Of a DNA stretch of 64,000 nucleotides, positions 26,041-34,309 are shown in pieces; the first letter of the stretch is position 1, and each line of letters opens with the position of its first letter. A program made the translations under genes and the position numbers. The DNA lies in NCBI RefSeq assembly GCF_002205675.1, contig NZ_NISK01000002.1, positions 767,076 to 831,075 of the forward strand, written 5' to 3'. The DNA comes from Sphingopyxis bauzanensis (GTDB taxonomy: Bacteria > Pseudomonadota > Alphaproteobacteria > Sphingomonadales > Sphingomonadaceae). The notes below the pieces were generated by a model, which was not told the origin of the DNA, made no database searches, and was given only the letters and a program-made list of their open reading frames with translations.

Positions 26041-26925
26041 CTATTGCTTCGAGAGGAAAATGGCGACGGGAACGACGCTGGCGCCCCGTTCGACTTCGAG
26101 CGATATTCGCGCGCCGGGTGCGATCTGGTTGGCGAGCGCGGCAGCATCGCTCGCCGAGCCGATCGGGCGGCCGTTCACCGAGCGGATGACATCGCCGGGG
26201 CGCAGGCCCGCGGCCCGGAATATCGCGCCATCGCCCTGTGGCTGGACGACCAGTCCGGTGACGCGGCTACTTTCGGTCCGCGGCGCAAAGCCGACCCCGG
26301 CCTTCAGGCTTTCAGGCGACATTTCGCCGCTCGCATTGGTACCACTGGCCGCGGCCAATCCGACTTCGGAGGTCGGCGCGGGAAGCGGGGTGGAAGCGTT
26401 GGCGATTGCAGCCTCGCCGCTCTGGTCGAGGAACAGGCTTTCGCGCGCGCCACCGCGGTCGAGCAGGACATGGTCGAAAGCGACTCCGACCAACCGCACC
26501 CCCGGCGCGATTTCGTCGCCGACGGCGTAGCTGGACTGCACCCCGTCCTCACCCGCAATGATCGCCGAGCCGCCGCCGGTCGCTTCGTTGATGTTGATCC
26601 CGAACAAGGTCAGGCCGACCGCGGTGACGGTGGCCGAGACCGGACCCTGCGGCGCGCTGCGAAAGAAGGGATCAAAACTGGCAAACAGCGCGCGGCGTTC
26701 GGCGGGCGAGGAAATGACCGCGGCCTGCGGCTGCCAGGCGCCGAGCGGCGAGAGCGGGGTGATGATGGTCCAGAGCAGGCGGACGAGCTGCCAGATCAGC
26801 AAGGCGCCGAGCACCGCGGCGAGCAGCAACGGCCCAATCTCGCGCGGCGAGCGGCGACCCGCGCGCAGCCACACGGGCAAGCCGCGCGGCAACCTAACGG
26901 CCGATCCGGACATCAGCGTCGCCAT
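26041..26925 (-). CDS. gspC: Type II secretion protein GspC with PDZ domain
   Basis: This 294-residue first gene of the operon has one membrane helix (about residues 34-52, IGPLLLAAVLGALLIWQLVR). The periplasmic homology region follows (LTLFGININEATGGGSAIIA, VGVAFDHVLLDRGGARESLF), then a C-terminal PDZ domain (IFRAAGLRPGDVIRSVNGRP). GspC connects the inner-membrane platform to GspD and helps in substrate choice. The ATG at 26925 follows the Pho-box-like array by about 60 bp. Confidence 0.95.
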   Translation of the reverse strand: MATLMSGSAVRLPRGLPVWLRAGRRSPREIGPLLLAAVLGALLIWQLVRLLWTIITPLSPLGAWQPQAAVISSPAERRALFASFDPFFRSAPQGPVSATVTAVGLTLFGININEATGGGSAIIAGEDGVQSSYAVGDEIAPGVRLVGVAFDHVLLDRGGARESLFLDQSGEAAIANASTPLPAPTSEVGLAAASGTNASGEMSPESLKAGVGFAPRTESSRVTGLVVQPQGDGAIFRAAGLRPGDVIRSVNGRPIGSASDAAALANQIAPGARISLEVERGASVVPVAIFLSKQ

Positions 26926-26984
26926 AACTCTATTCTATCCCCCCGAGGCTGAAGTTGCCGTCGCGAATCGCCTACGGGCGATTG

Positions 26985-27024
26985 GTGACAATCAGTTGAC
27001 GGGAAGATTACAGTTTTTTGACGT
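26985..27024 (-). promoter_or_regulatory. Putative PhoB box array upstream of gspC
   Basis: Read on the minus strand, four heptamers ACGTCAA, CTGTAAT, CCGTCAA and TTGTCAC follow each other with four-base spacers (AAAA, CTTC, CTGA). The GTCA/GTAA cores are therefore exactly 11 bp apart three times in a row. The known Pho box is two CTGTCAT-type heptamers at 11-bp spacing, so this looks like two overlapping boxes. A TAG-containing minus-10-like stretch follows roughly 10 bp downstream, and the gspC ATG is about 60 bp away. PhoB binding is inferred, not shown. Confidence 0.65.
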
Positions 27025-27061
27025 GCGGGCGAGTCTAGTGGTGGTGCCGGCCGTCATAAAG

Positions 27062-27083
27062 CCCCTCCCCTGAAGGGGAGGGG
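27062..27083 (-). terminator. Perfect hairpin after the TonB receptor gene
   Basis: CCCCTCCCC TGAA GGGGAGGGG is a nine-base-pair perfect stem with a four-base loop, eleven bases beyond the receptor's stop codon. On the minus strand it is followed by CTTTAT, a weak U-run. It therefore probably ends the lipoprotein-receptor transcript before the gspC promoter. Similar hairpins are dispersed in related genomes. Confidence 0.6.
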
Positions 27084-27093
27084 TGGAGGACCA

Positions 27094-29796
27094 TCAGAAC
27101 TTCAGCGAAGCGCTCAGCGAGAAGGTGCGGCCGAGCTTGTAGCGGTTGAGGAAGATGCGATTGTCGCCGCTTTCCTGCACTTCCTGATATTTTCGACCGG
27201 TCAAATTGCGCGCCTCGAACTTCAGTTCGATTTCCTTGTTCAGCAGGTTAATCCCCTGCCGCGCGACGAAATCGACCGAAATGCCCGGCTTTTCGCGAAT
27301 GTCGGGCTGGCCCGATGGACCGCGACTGGTAACGCGCGGACTGGCATAGGTCACGAGGATCGTCTGCTGCGACAATTTGTCCTGATCCTCGAGCCCGATC
27401 TGGAAATTGACTAGGTGGTCCGACTGGCCGGTCAGCGGCGAACCGTCGAAGAAGAAGTTACGCGCGTCCTGCACCACGCCGTTGATCACGGTCGTGTCAC
27501 CGGCGCCGACCTGGATTTCGGACTGGGTGAAGGTGTAGTTACCGATCAGCACCAGTCGGCGGCTGGCCCAGAAGGCACCGTCCGACATCCCGTCGAGCGC
27601 GAAATATTTCTGCACCTCGACCTCGCCGCCGTACAGCAGCGCCTTTGGCGCGTTGGCGAAGCTGGTGTTGACCGACGAGTCCGCAATCGAGGTATAAGCC
27701 TCGATCGGGCTGTCGATCTTCTTGAAGAAACCCGCCGCGGTCAGGCGCTGATCCTTGGCAAAATACCATTCGTAACGCAGCTCGGCGTTCCACAACTCGC
27801 TGTCGATTAGCGACGGGTTGCCGCGGAACAGACGGTTCGATTCGGGATCCTGATAGATTTGCGCGATCAGCTCGCGGAACTGCGGGCGGGCGATCGTGTT
27901 CGATGCGTTCATGCGCACCTGCATATCGGGTGCGACTTCCCAGGTCAGCGTGACCGCGGGCAGCCAATAGTCATTCTTGATGTTGGTCTGAACAATCGCG
28001 CTGCCGCCCGTGCCGAACAGGTCAATCGGCACCACGGTCTGCTTGCCGTCCTCGTAACGCACGCCGACGTTGACGTTCATACCCGATGCAATCTCGGCCT
28101 GCAGCTGGGCGTAGCCAGCGTGAGTGGTGAGCCCTGCATCGAATGCCGCAGTGCCGTCTTGCGCCGATGTTTCGACCAGCGCGATGTTGTAAAGCTGGAT
28201 GCTGGCGTCGGAAAGCAGATAGTCGGGACGCAGTTGTTGCACCGCAATTGGCAGATTCTGTGCGCGAAACTGGAATGCGCGGCGGACCGCGATGCGACTG
28301 GTGTCGGTATAGGCGTAGCCGACCGTGGCGGTGATTTGTGGCGCGAGCTCGTAGGACAGATCGACACCGCCCGACCACAGTTCCTCGTTCAGGTCCGAAA
28401 AGGCGATCGTCGCATCGCCGCGGTTGCCGCCCAGATCGTTGACAAATTTGTCGCCGGTCGGATCCTGTTCGGCCGGAAGGTTCGTCCGCACATAAGTGAA
28501 GCCGCGCTCATATGGCGCCTCACGTTGCGTTTTGGCATAGGCGCCGCGCAGGTCGATCTGGAACCGATCAAAGTCGAGTTCGGCGACCAGTTGGGTGTTG
28601 ATCAACTGACGTTCGAACCAGGCGGTATCCTGTTTCAGAATGTCGCGTTCAGACTGGTTGCGGTCGGTGCCGAGCCCCAGCCGCGACTGTTTCAACGAGT
28701 CGCGAATATACAGGTTGGTCCAGCGGAACTTGTGATCACCAAGCTCCAGACCGAAACCGAGCAGCCCGTTCACCACGACACGGTTGTCGGTGATGACCCT
28801 GTTATAGCTCGTCTGCGGATCACCCGACAGATCCTGGTTAAGCGAGACCTGCTGCAACGTATCGCGCGTCCGCCACTTGTTGCTGATCCCCGCGGTCGCG
28901 ATTATCCCCAGTTCGCCGTTGGCCAGCGGGATGTTGAGGCCGCCGGTCAGCCCAGCCGACCAGTTGACCGGAATATGATCATTCTGCTGGAGCAAGGATG
29001 TTTCGGCGTTGACCAGTTCCATCTGGATCGCTTCCAGATCATCCTGGGTGAAATCGGCGCCCTCCAGGATCGGTTTGCCGCTCGCAAGGGCGGCCTTGAG
29101 CAATGGCGGAATGTCGCGGGTGCCGTCGTCAAAGCCAGTCCAGTCGGTGTCGCTGCCATAATAGGTATAGCCGAGCTGGTTGGTCGTCTCGCTATCCCAA
29201 CCAATGCCGCCCGACACGGTGAGGAAGCTTTCGCGCGGGATAGCTTTGGTCGTCAGGTTGATCACACCGCCGCCGAATTCGCCGGGGAAGTTCGCCGAAT
29301 AGCTCTTCTGCACCAGCGTCGAATCGATGACGTTCGAGGGGAAGATGTCGAGCGGGACAACGCGCTTTAACGGTTCCGGGCTGGGCAGTGGCGAGCCGTT
29401 AAGCAGTGCGAGCGAATAACGGTCGCCAAGGCCGCGAACATAGACGAAGCCGCCGCCGACCACTGAAAGGCCGGTCACGCGTTGCAGCGAGCCCGCGATG
29501 TCGCCTTCACCAGTGCGCGCGATGTCGGCCGAGGACAGCACAGACACGACTTCGGGCGTCGCACGGACGATATTGGGAGTGAAACGGCCAGTGACGACGA
29601 TCTCGGCGTCTGCACCGCCGGGGATCGACACATCGGCTTCGCCTTCTGCGGTGCCGTCATCGGGTTCGGACGCATCGCTGGCCACCGGCGGCGTTTCGGC
29701 GGCAGGCTCGCCGCTCGCATCCTGGGCGAGCGCTGCGGGCGCGACGAGCGCCGAACTGAGAAGGAGCAGGCTGGCAAAGATCGGCCGCTTGGTCAT
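27094..29796 (-). CDS. TonB-dependent outer-membrane receptor (partner of the upstream lipoprotein)
   Basis: This 900-residue protein has a signal peptide (MTKRPIFASLLLLSSALVAP then AALAQ) and an acidic linker. A TonB-box-like DAEIVVTGRF leads into the plug domain (VVSVLSSADIARTGEGDIAG, GFVYVRGLGDRYSLALLNGS, GEFGGGVINLTTKAI). A 22-strand-type barrel follows, ending in the conserved terminal Phe (FSLSASLKF). It imports an unidentified ligand across the outer membrane. It follows the lipoprotein gene by 81 bp containing a strong hairpin, and it is followed by the T2SS operon. A role in phosphate-limited growth is inferred from the promoter. Confidence 0.93.
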   Translation of the reverse strand: MTKRPIFASLLLLSSALVAPAALAQDASGEPAAETPPVASDASEPDDGTAEGEADVSIPGGADAEIVVTGRFTPNIVRATPEVVSVLSSADIARTGEGDIAGSLQRVTGLSVVGGGFVYVRGLGDRYSLALLNGSPLPSPEPLKRVVPLDIFPSNVIDSTLVQKSYSANFPGEFGGGVINLTTKAIPRESFLTVSGGIGWDSETTNQLGYTYYGSDTDWTGFDDGTRDIPPLLKAALASGKPILEGADFTQDDLEAIQMELVNAETSLLQQNDHIPVNWSAGLTGGLNIPLANGELGIIATAGISNKWRTRDTLQQVSLNQDLSGDPQTSYNRVITDNRVVVNGLLGFGLELGDHKFRWTNLYIRDSLKQSRLGLGTDRNQSERDILKQDTAWFERQLINTQLVAELDFDRFQIDLRGAYAKTQREAPYERGFTYVRTNLPAEQDPTGDKFVNDLGGNRGDATIAFSDLNEELWSGGVDLSYELAPQITATVGYAYTDTSRIAVRRAFQFRAQNLPIAVQQLRPDYLLSDASIQLYNIALVETSAQDGTAAFDAGLTTHAGYAQLQAEIASGMNVNVGVRYEDGKQTVVPIDLFGTGGSAIVQTNIKNDYWLPAVTLTWEVAPDMQVRMNASNTIARPQFRELIAQIYQDPESNRLFRGNPSLIDSELWNAELRYEWYFAKDQRLTAAGFFKKIDSPIEAYTSIADSSVNTSFANAPKALLYGGEVEVQKYFALDGMSDGAFWASRRLVLIGNYTFTQSEIQVGAGDTTVINGVVQDARNFFFDGSPLTGQSDHLVNFQIGLEDQDKLSQQTILVTYASPRVTSRGPSGQPDIREKPGISVDFVARQGINLLNKEIELKFEARNLTGRKYQEVQESGDNRIFLNRYKLGRTFSLSASLKF

Positions 29797-29824
29797 GTGG
29801 AATGTCCCCAGGAATATGTAGGAA

Positions 29825-29859
29825 GGGAGCGGGCCAGCCCGTCAGGCGTGCCCGCTCCC
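29825..29859 (-). promoter_or_regulatory. Intercistronic hairpin between lipoprotein and TonB receptor genes
   Basis: GGGAGCGGGC and GCCCGCTCCC form a perfect ten-base stem around a 15-base loop, inside the 81-bp gap. On the minus strand it is followed by TTCCTAC, not a U-run. It is more likely an attenuator or mRNA stabiliser that makes the first gene more abundant than the receptor than a full terminator. Function is inferred from position. Confidence 0.5.
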
Positions 29860-29877
29860 CAATTGGATCGCGAGCGA

Positions 29878-31440
29878 TCAGGTCGTCGGAATGGCGGTGC
29901 AGCTGCCGCTGCTGGTGCCGAAGTCCGCGGTTGCCGAGTTACAGGTCCAGCTCTGATACCAGGTGTCGTTGGCGTCGCGGACGGCGCCGACATAGGCCGT
30001 GGTATCGAAGAAGGCATTGAGCGTCTTCGCATCGAACGGCGTGAAGCCCGTTTCGGTCGCCCCGTTGACGAACAGGTTCGTCAGGCTGGGGAGGTAGTTC
30101 GAACGGTTGTTCGTGCCGCCTTCGAAGATCGCCTGGACCTGTGCCGCGGTCACGCCGTTCGAGCCGCGGAACGGCGTCGCGTTGCATTGGAGCGACATCG
30201 AGAAGAACTTCGGCGGACCCTGTTCATCGGGGCCGGTCGTCTGCGTCGTCGTAGCGCTGTCGATGCGCAGGCAGCTAATCCCCGGCGCAACGATCAGACC
30301 GTTGGCAAAGGTATAGTCGGCGCCGCCACGGATACGGATCGCTGCACCGTTACCCGCCGCATTGTTGCGCTGGATGTACGTGAAGTTCGATAAGTTCACG
30401 CGCTGGCGCGGGGTCGTGTCTTCATTGCCGTCCGAGTCGATTTCCATCATCGAGTCGCCAACCGCCCCGCCGGCGCGCTGCACGCCGATGACATACTGGA
30501 CGTTACCCTGATAACCGACATCGGTGTCGAGACCGTCATCCTCGGCGCCAGTGATCACCAGGTGCTTCATGTTCACCCGGCCACCGAATACTTCGATACC
30601 ATCGTCCGAGCTGTTATGGATCTGGATATGGTCGAGCTGGGTACCTGAACCCGTGCCCGACGGGGTCAAGCCCTGCAGCTCCTTGTCGGAGCTGAGAATG
30701 AAGCCCGAATAGCGGATCTGGACATAGGACATGCGGCCCGAATTGTCAGCCGGCTGTGCGCCGCCATAAAGCGCGTTCGACGTGCCTTCGGTGTCGCGTT
30801 CGCACGCCGCGGTGCCGGGGGTCGCGGCGGGAGCAAGGCAGTCAGTGATCGGCGCGCGGCCGAGCAGGACGACGCCGCCCCACAGCTGTGAGGTCTGGTC
30901 GGTCGCCGAACCAACGACATTGCCGCGGCCGGTAAAAACGATCGGCTGGGTCGGGGTACCGACGGCATCGATTCGGTTGCCGCGATTGACGACCAGGAAG
31001 GACACCCCAGTCGCACCAAAGATGGTGACGCCTGGATCGATCGTCAGCGTCGCAACAGTATTGGTGGTCGTAGCCCCCTGATCGGTGCCGACATCGACGC
31101 GGCCCGGAAGCGAATAGATTACGCCGGTGACCTTCGGGATGGCGGTCGATGCGGTGAAGCGCGTCGGGAAGCCGCAGTTGCGCCATTCGCCCCCGGGACC
31201 GGTGATCGTACCCAGGTTCGCCAACTGGTCGGGGCCGGCGATGGTCGGGCAGTTCGCGGCGGGGGTCACGCCGGTCGGCGTCGGAGTGGGAGTCGGCGTC
31301 GGCGTCGGGGCGGGGGTCGGCGCGGGAATAACGATGACGCCTTCACCCGGCGAAGCAACGCCATCGGCACCGCAAGCGGCCAGAATAGAACAAGCCACGC
31401 CGCTGAGCATGACCATACGAACGCGTGCGAAAGCCGCCAT
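29878..31440 (-). CDS. Secreted or surface lipoprotein with Pro-Thr linker and beta-helix-like body (ElpS-like candidate)
   Basis: This 520-residue protein has a lipoprotein signal peptide (MLSGVACSILAAC, lipidated Cys about residue 23) and a linker of alternating Pro-Thr (PAPTPTPTPTPTPTG). A long body follows, rich in short strands and Asn/Gly turns (LTIDPGVTIFGATGVSFLVV, GGVVLLGRAPITDC, LDHIQIHNSSDDGIEVFGGR, LVITGAEDDGLDTDVGYQGN). This resembles a right-handed parallel beta-helix with several Cys residues that could form disulfides. No catalytic family is recognisable. Position beside a TonB receptor and a T2SS suggests a T2SS-exported lipoprotein like Caulobacter ElpS, which I recall being secreted under phosphate starvation; the homology is not established here. 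Confidence 0.8.
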   Translation of the reverse strand: MAAFARVRMVMLSGVACSILAACGADGVASPGEGVIVIPAPTPAPTPTPTPTPTPTGVTPAANCPTIAGPDQLANLGTITGPGGEWRNCGFPTRFTASTAIPKVTGVIYSLPGRVDVGTDQGATTTNTVATLTIDPGVTIFGATGVSFLVVNRGNRIDAVGTPTQPIVFTGRGNVVGSATDQTSQLWGGVVLLGRAPITDCLAPAATPGTAACERDTEGTSNALYGGAQPADNSGRMSYVQIRYSGFILSSDKELQGLTPSGTGSGTQLDHIQIHNSSDDGIEVFGGRVNMKHLVITGAEDDGLDTDVGYQGNVQYVIGVQRAGGAVGDSMMEIDSDGNEDTTPRQRVNLSNFTYIQRNNAAGNGAAIRIRGGADYTFANGLIVAPGISCLRIDSATTTQTTGPDEQGPPKFFSMSLQCNATPFRGSNGVTAAQVQAIFEGGTNNRSNYLPSLTNLFVNGATETGFTPFDAKTLNAFFDTTAYVGAVRDANDTWYQSWTCNSATADFGTSSGSCTAIPTT

Positions 31441-31552
31441 GAAAATCTCCGTTCCCGGTGTGCGCCCCCAAGTCGGTCGAGCGGCGCCCCTGATGAAAAA
31501 TCACCGGTGAACGATGTTTCGCCCCCGGTGACGACGCCACTAGGGTGATTCG

Positions 31553-31614
31553 ATGACGGTCTGACGCCAGAGCCGTGACAGATGCGTGACTCTTTTGAGT
31601 CCGGTTGATGACAA
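31553..31614 (-). promoter_or_regulatory. Putative PhoB box array upstream of the lipoprotein-TonB receptor operon
   Basis: On the minus strand, heptamers TTGTCAT, (CGGACTC), GAGTCAC, CTGTCAC, CTGGCGT and CCGTCAT occur in a strict 11-base register with four-base spacers. The best pair, GAGTCAC and CTGTCAC separated by GCAT, matches a single Pho box. Exact GTCA cores fall at register positions 1, 3, 4 and 6. A similar AATC.CCC..TAG stretch follows the last repeat, as at the gspC promoter. The array ends about 112 bp before the lipoprotein ATG. The remaining part of the 318-bp gap to the tRNA gene holds no other gene. Confidence 0.55.
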
Positions 31615-31758
31615 GACGGCGCAAAGGCGGTCGCGAGTGGCATTGCGCCTTCGCACTCGCAAAAATAAATGCAGCGAAGCTCGCTTGCATCGCCCCAAAA
31701 GCTTTGCTAGGCGCCCGCTCCTACCCGGAGCCGGACCCGTTCGGCCCCATCATGATGT

Positions 31759-31845
31759 GCGGTCGTGGCGGAACTGGTAGACGCGCAACGTTGAGGTCGT
31801 TGTGGCCGAAAGGCCGTGGAAGTTCGAGTCTTCTCGACCGCACCA
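31759..31845 (+). tRNA. tRNA-Leu (anticodon GAG)
   Basis: This is an 87-base cloverleaf. The acceptor stem GCGGTCG pairs with CGACCGC, followed by encoded ACCA. The D-arm is GCG...GCG, the anticodon stem is CAACG/CGTTG with loop TTGAGGT giving anticodon GAG (reads CUC/CUU), and a long type II variable arm GGCC GAAA GGCC marks a leucine tRNA. The T-arm carries GTTCGAGTC. It is convergent with the sulfatase gene, whose stop is 50 bp downstream. Confidence 0.95.
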
Positions 31846-31894
31846 GTCATCCAGATCGCCGGGTACCGAGCAAGCGCCGCAAGGCCCGGCTCGC

Positions 31895-33529
31895 TCAGTT
31901 GCTCCAGTAGATATAGTCCTGCCCGCTCCGCCACGGCGCATTGAGCGGCACGTCGATCCGCACCGGCCCTTCGATCAGCCCCGGCCAGATCGGTTTCGCC
32001 ATATCCTTGTTCTGTGCCTCAATCATCGCGCGCAGTGCCGCGACGCGCTGCGGGTCGCTGGCGCCGAGATCCTTTTGTTCGGTCGGGTCGGTCGCGAGAT
32101 TATAGAGGCGCGCCTTTTCGGGCCGCTTGGTCACCTGCAATTTCCAATCGCCCGCGCGCACGGCGCGATAATCGCCAGAGCGCCAGAACATAGCCGGTCG
32201 GCTCGCCGGCCCGGCGAGGATATTCTCGCTGTCGATCGTCCGGTCCGCAGGCACCGCTGCGCCCGCGGCCGCAGCAATCGTCGAGAAGATGTCGAGATGG
32301 CCCGTGATGTCGGCGCGCTGTGTCCCGGGTGCGATGCCGCCCGGCCAGCGCATGAACAAGGGCGTGCGGATGCCACCTTCGAAAAAGGTCGCTTTCCAGC
32401 CGCGGAACGGCGCGTTCAGTCGCTCGATCCCGTTGTACCACGCCCCGCCATTGTCGCTGGTGAAGATAACGAGCGTATTGTCGTCGATCCCCTGCTCTTT
32501 CAACTTGGCCATCAGATCGCCGATGCGGCGGTCCATCTGCGCGATCATCGCGCCATAGACGCGTGTCTTGTGATCCTTGATCTGCGGCAGCACGTCATAA
32601 TCAGCCTTGGTTGCCTGCAACGGCGTGTGCGGCGCATTGAACGCCAGATACATGAAGAAGGGGCGGTTGCGATTGGCCTCGATCGCCTTGATTGCTTCTT
32701 CGGCAAAATAGTCGGTCATATGGCCGCGCGGATAAAAGCGCTGGCTGCCGTTAAAGGTCACCGCATGGCGCAAATTGGCCCACAAGAAGCGGTCGATCGG
32801 ATCCCATGGCAGCTTCGCATTGACGACGTCCGGATCGTCTTCGCGCATGAACATCGCGCCGCCGGCGAGGATAGCGAGGCTTTCGTCGAAACCCTGCGCA
32901 TGGGGCTGCAACTCCGGCGCTTCGCCCAGATGCCATTTACCGATGTGCAGCGAGTGGTAGCCCGCCGCCTTGACCGCCTCGGCGATCGTCACCTCGCCGG
33001 CGGGGACGCCCATGTCGGGATAGTCGGGGATGTCGGGGGTGATCCGATCCTTGTGGAAGATTGCGCGCAGCGGACCGACGCCCTCGCCATGCGCCATATT
33101 TTCGGCGAACTGGACCGGAACCGCAGTAAATTCGAAACCAAAGCGCGTCGGGTAACGCCCGGTCATCATCGCGGCGCGCGAGGGCGAGCAGGTGGCGTTT
33201 GCGGCATAGGCGGTGGTGAAATTCACCCCCTCGCGCGCGAGCGCGTCGATGTTCGGCGTTTTGACGATCCCGCCCCCGACGCCGCCACCGTTCAGGCTGA
33301 TGTCGTTATAGCCAAGGTCGTCAGCGACGATCAGGATGATGTTGGGCGGGCGTTTGCCCTCGGCGGGTGTTGCCGGACCCTGCTGCCAAGCGATGGCCTG
33401 GTTGGGCTGCACCGGATCGCGCCAGTCCTGAAGGATGCCCGGCAGGCGGTATTTATTGGCCTGAAACGCCCAATACCCCCCGGCGCCCAGCGCCGCAACG
33501 GCTCCCAATGCAATCCATCTTTTCTTCAT
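31895..33529 (-). CDS. Membrane-anchored sulfatase (type I, formylglycine-dependent)
   Basis: This 544-residue arylsulfatase-superfamily enzyme has an N-terminal membrane anchor or signal (MKKRWIALGAVAALGAGGYW). Metal-binding IILIVADDLGYNDIS comes next, then the sulfatase signature with modifiable Cys CSPSRAAMMTGRYPTR, the Lys/His motif LHIGKWHLGE and the later Asp-Asn pair VIFTSDNGGAW. The CxPSR Cys must be oxidised to formylglycine, and the matching FGE gene lies 1.4 kb away. It should act in the periplasm. The substrate is unknown (choline, aryl, steroid and sugar sulfates are all possible). Confidence 0.93.
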   Translation of the reverse strand: MKKRWIALGAVAALGAGGYWAFQANKYRLPGILQDWRDPVQPNQAIAWQQGPATPAEGKRPPNIILIVADDLGYNDISLNGGGVGGGIVKTPNIDALAREGVNFTTAYAANATCSPSRAAMMTGRYPTRFGFEFTAVPVQFAENMAHGEGVGPLRAIFHKDRITPDIPDYPDMGVPAGEVTIAEAVKAAGYHSLHIGKWHLGEAPELQPHAQGFDESLAILAGGAMFMREDDPDVVNAKLPWDPIDRFLWANLRHAVTFNGSQRFYPRGHMTDYFAEEAIKAIEANRNRPFFMYLAFNAPHTPLQATKADYDVLPQIKDHKTRVYGAMIAQMDRRIGDLMAKLKEQGIDDNTLVIFTSDNGGAWYNGIERLNAPFRGWKATFFEGGIRTPLFMRWPGGIAPGTQRADITGHLDIFSTIAAAAGAAVPADRTIDSENILAGPASRPAMFWRSGDYRAVRAGDWKLQVTKRPEKARLYNLATDPTEQKDLGASDPQRVAALRAMIEAQNKDMAKPIWPGLIEGPVRIDVPLNAPWRSGQDYIYWSN

Positions 33530-33542
33530 TACGACCCCCACC

Positions 33543-34205
33543 CTATCCGAATGTCAGCACGGCGATATGCGTCAGCGCTGCTAGCAACCCCAGCAGCAGG
33601 CCGACGGTGACCCGCGGGCTGGCGTAAAAGGCAATCTGCTGCTGGGTCGGGAACGAAAAGGTCGTCGCAATCCCCAGGAGCTTCGCCGGATGTGCCGCGC
33701 GAAACGCCGGGTCACTCGCCACGCGGATCAGGTCGCGGCGGCTGCGGTAGCGCATCGTGCCGACCAGTGACCAGCCTGGATCTTCCGGGGTGTTCCAGGC
33801 ATCGATATAGCCGCCCACCTTGCGCCCGACGAACAGCGGATGCCCACCGCGCGCGATCAGCCCGCGCACAAAAGAGTCGGAATAGCGCCGCAGCCATTCG
33901 CCGCCATCGCGCGTCGCGCCGCTCGCGGGATCGGAGACCGGACCCGCGCGGGTGCCGACCAGATTGACCATCACGAACTCGCGGCCGTCATCGGCTTCCA
34001 GAAAGGCGCGTAGCCGCGCCGCATCATTGCCCGTTTCGGCCATGCGGGGCCCCAGCGTGGCGAAAAAGGCATCAATCTCATCACGGCGGAGCGGGCGGCG
34101 AAACCCGTCGTAAAATAGCAGGAAAGCCAGCCACAACAGCAGCGCGCCCGTCCATACAGCGGCCACCATTGCGCCCTGTTCGGTCATCGCCCCCGCCTCT
34201 GCCAT
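33543..34205 (-). CDS. Membrane protein with DUF1330-like alpha/beta domain
   Basis: This 220-residue protein has hydrophobic helices at both ends (about residues 13-30 AVWTGALLLWLAFLLFY, and 197-217 VGLLLGLLAALTHIAVLTF). Between them, FVMVNLVGTRAG followed by MRYRSRRDLIRVASDPAFRA resembles the DUF1330/dimeric alpha-beta barrel pattern. Function is unknown. It ends 13 bp upstream of the sulfatase start, so the two are probably one transcript. ATGs at residues 7 and 13 are alternative starts. Confidence 0.7.
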   Translation of the reverse strand: MAEAGAMTEQGAMVAAVWTGALLLWLAFLLFYDGFRRPLRRDEIDAFFATLGPRMAETGNDAARLRAFLEADDGREFVMVNLVGTRAGPVSDPASGATRDGGEWLRRYSDSFVRGLIARGGHPLFVGRKVGGYIDAWNTPEDPGWSLVGTMRYRSRRDLIRVASDPAFRAAHPAKLLGIATTFSFPTQQQIAFYASPRVTVGLLLGLLAALTHIAVLTFG

Positions 34206-34215
34206 TGCTTCGAAT

Positions 34216-34234
34216 ATGGCACTATATGTGTCAT
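34216..34234. promoter_or_regulatory. Near-palindrome in the divergent TetR promoter region
   Basis: ATGGCAC TATAT GTGTCAT has seven-base arms with one mismatch and sits between the divergent sulfatase operon (start 34205) and the TetR gene (start 34310). It is the right size and place for a TetR-type operator controlling both directions. This is inference from position and symmetry only. Confidence 0.4.
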
Positions 34235-34309
34235 TTTATTGGTTGCGGCGCAAGGTCGATCGCGACCACACCATTGACCCCGGCGCCAAGCTGGGCCAGC
34301 GGAGAAGCC

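Noticed and set aside
27062..27083. Considered as part of the Pho promoter region of gspC
   Set aside because: It is a perfect GC hairpin 11 bp past the receptor stop and fits a terminator or repeat better than an operator.
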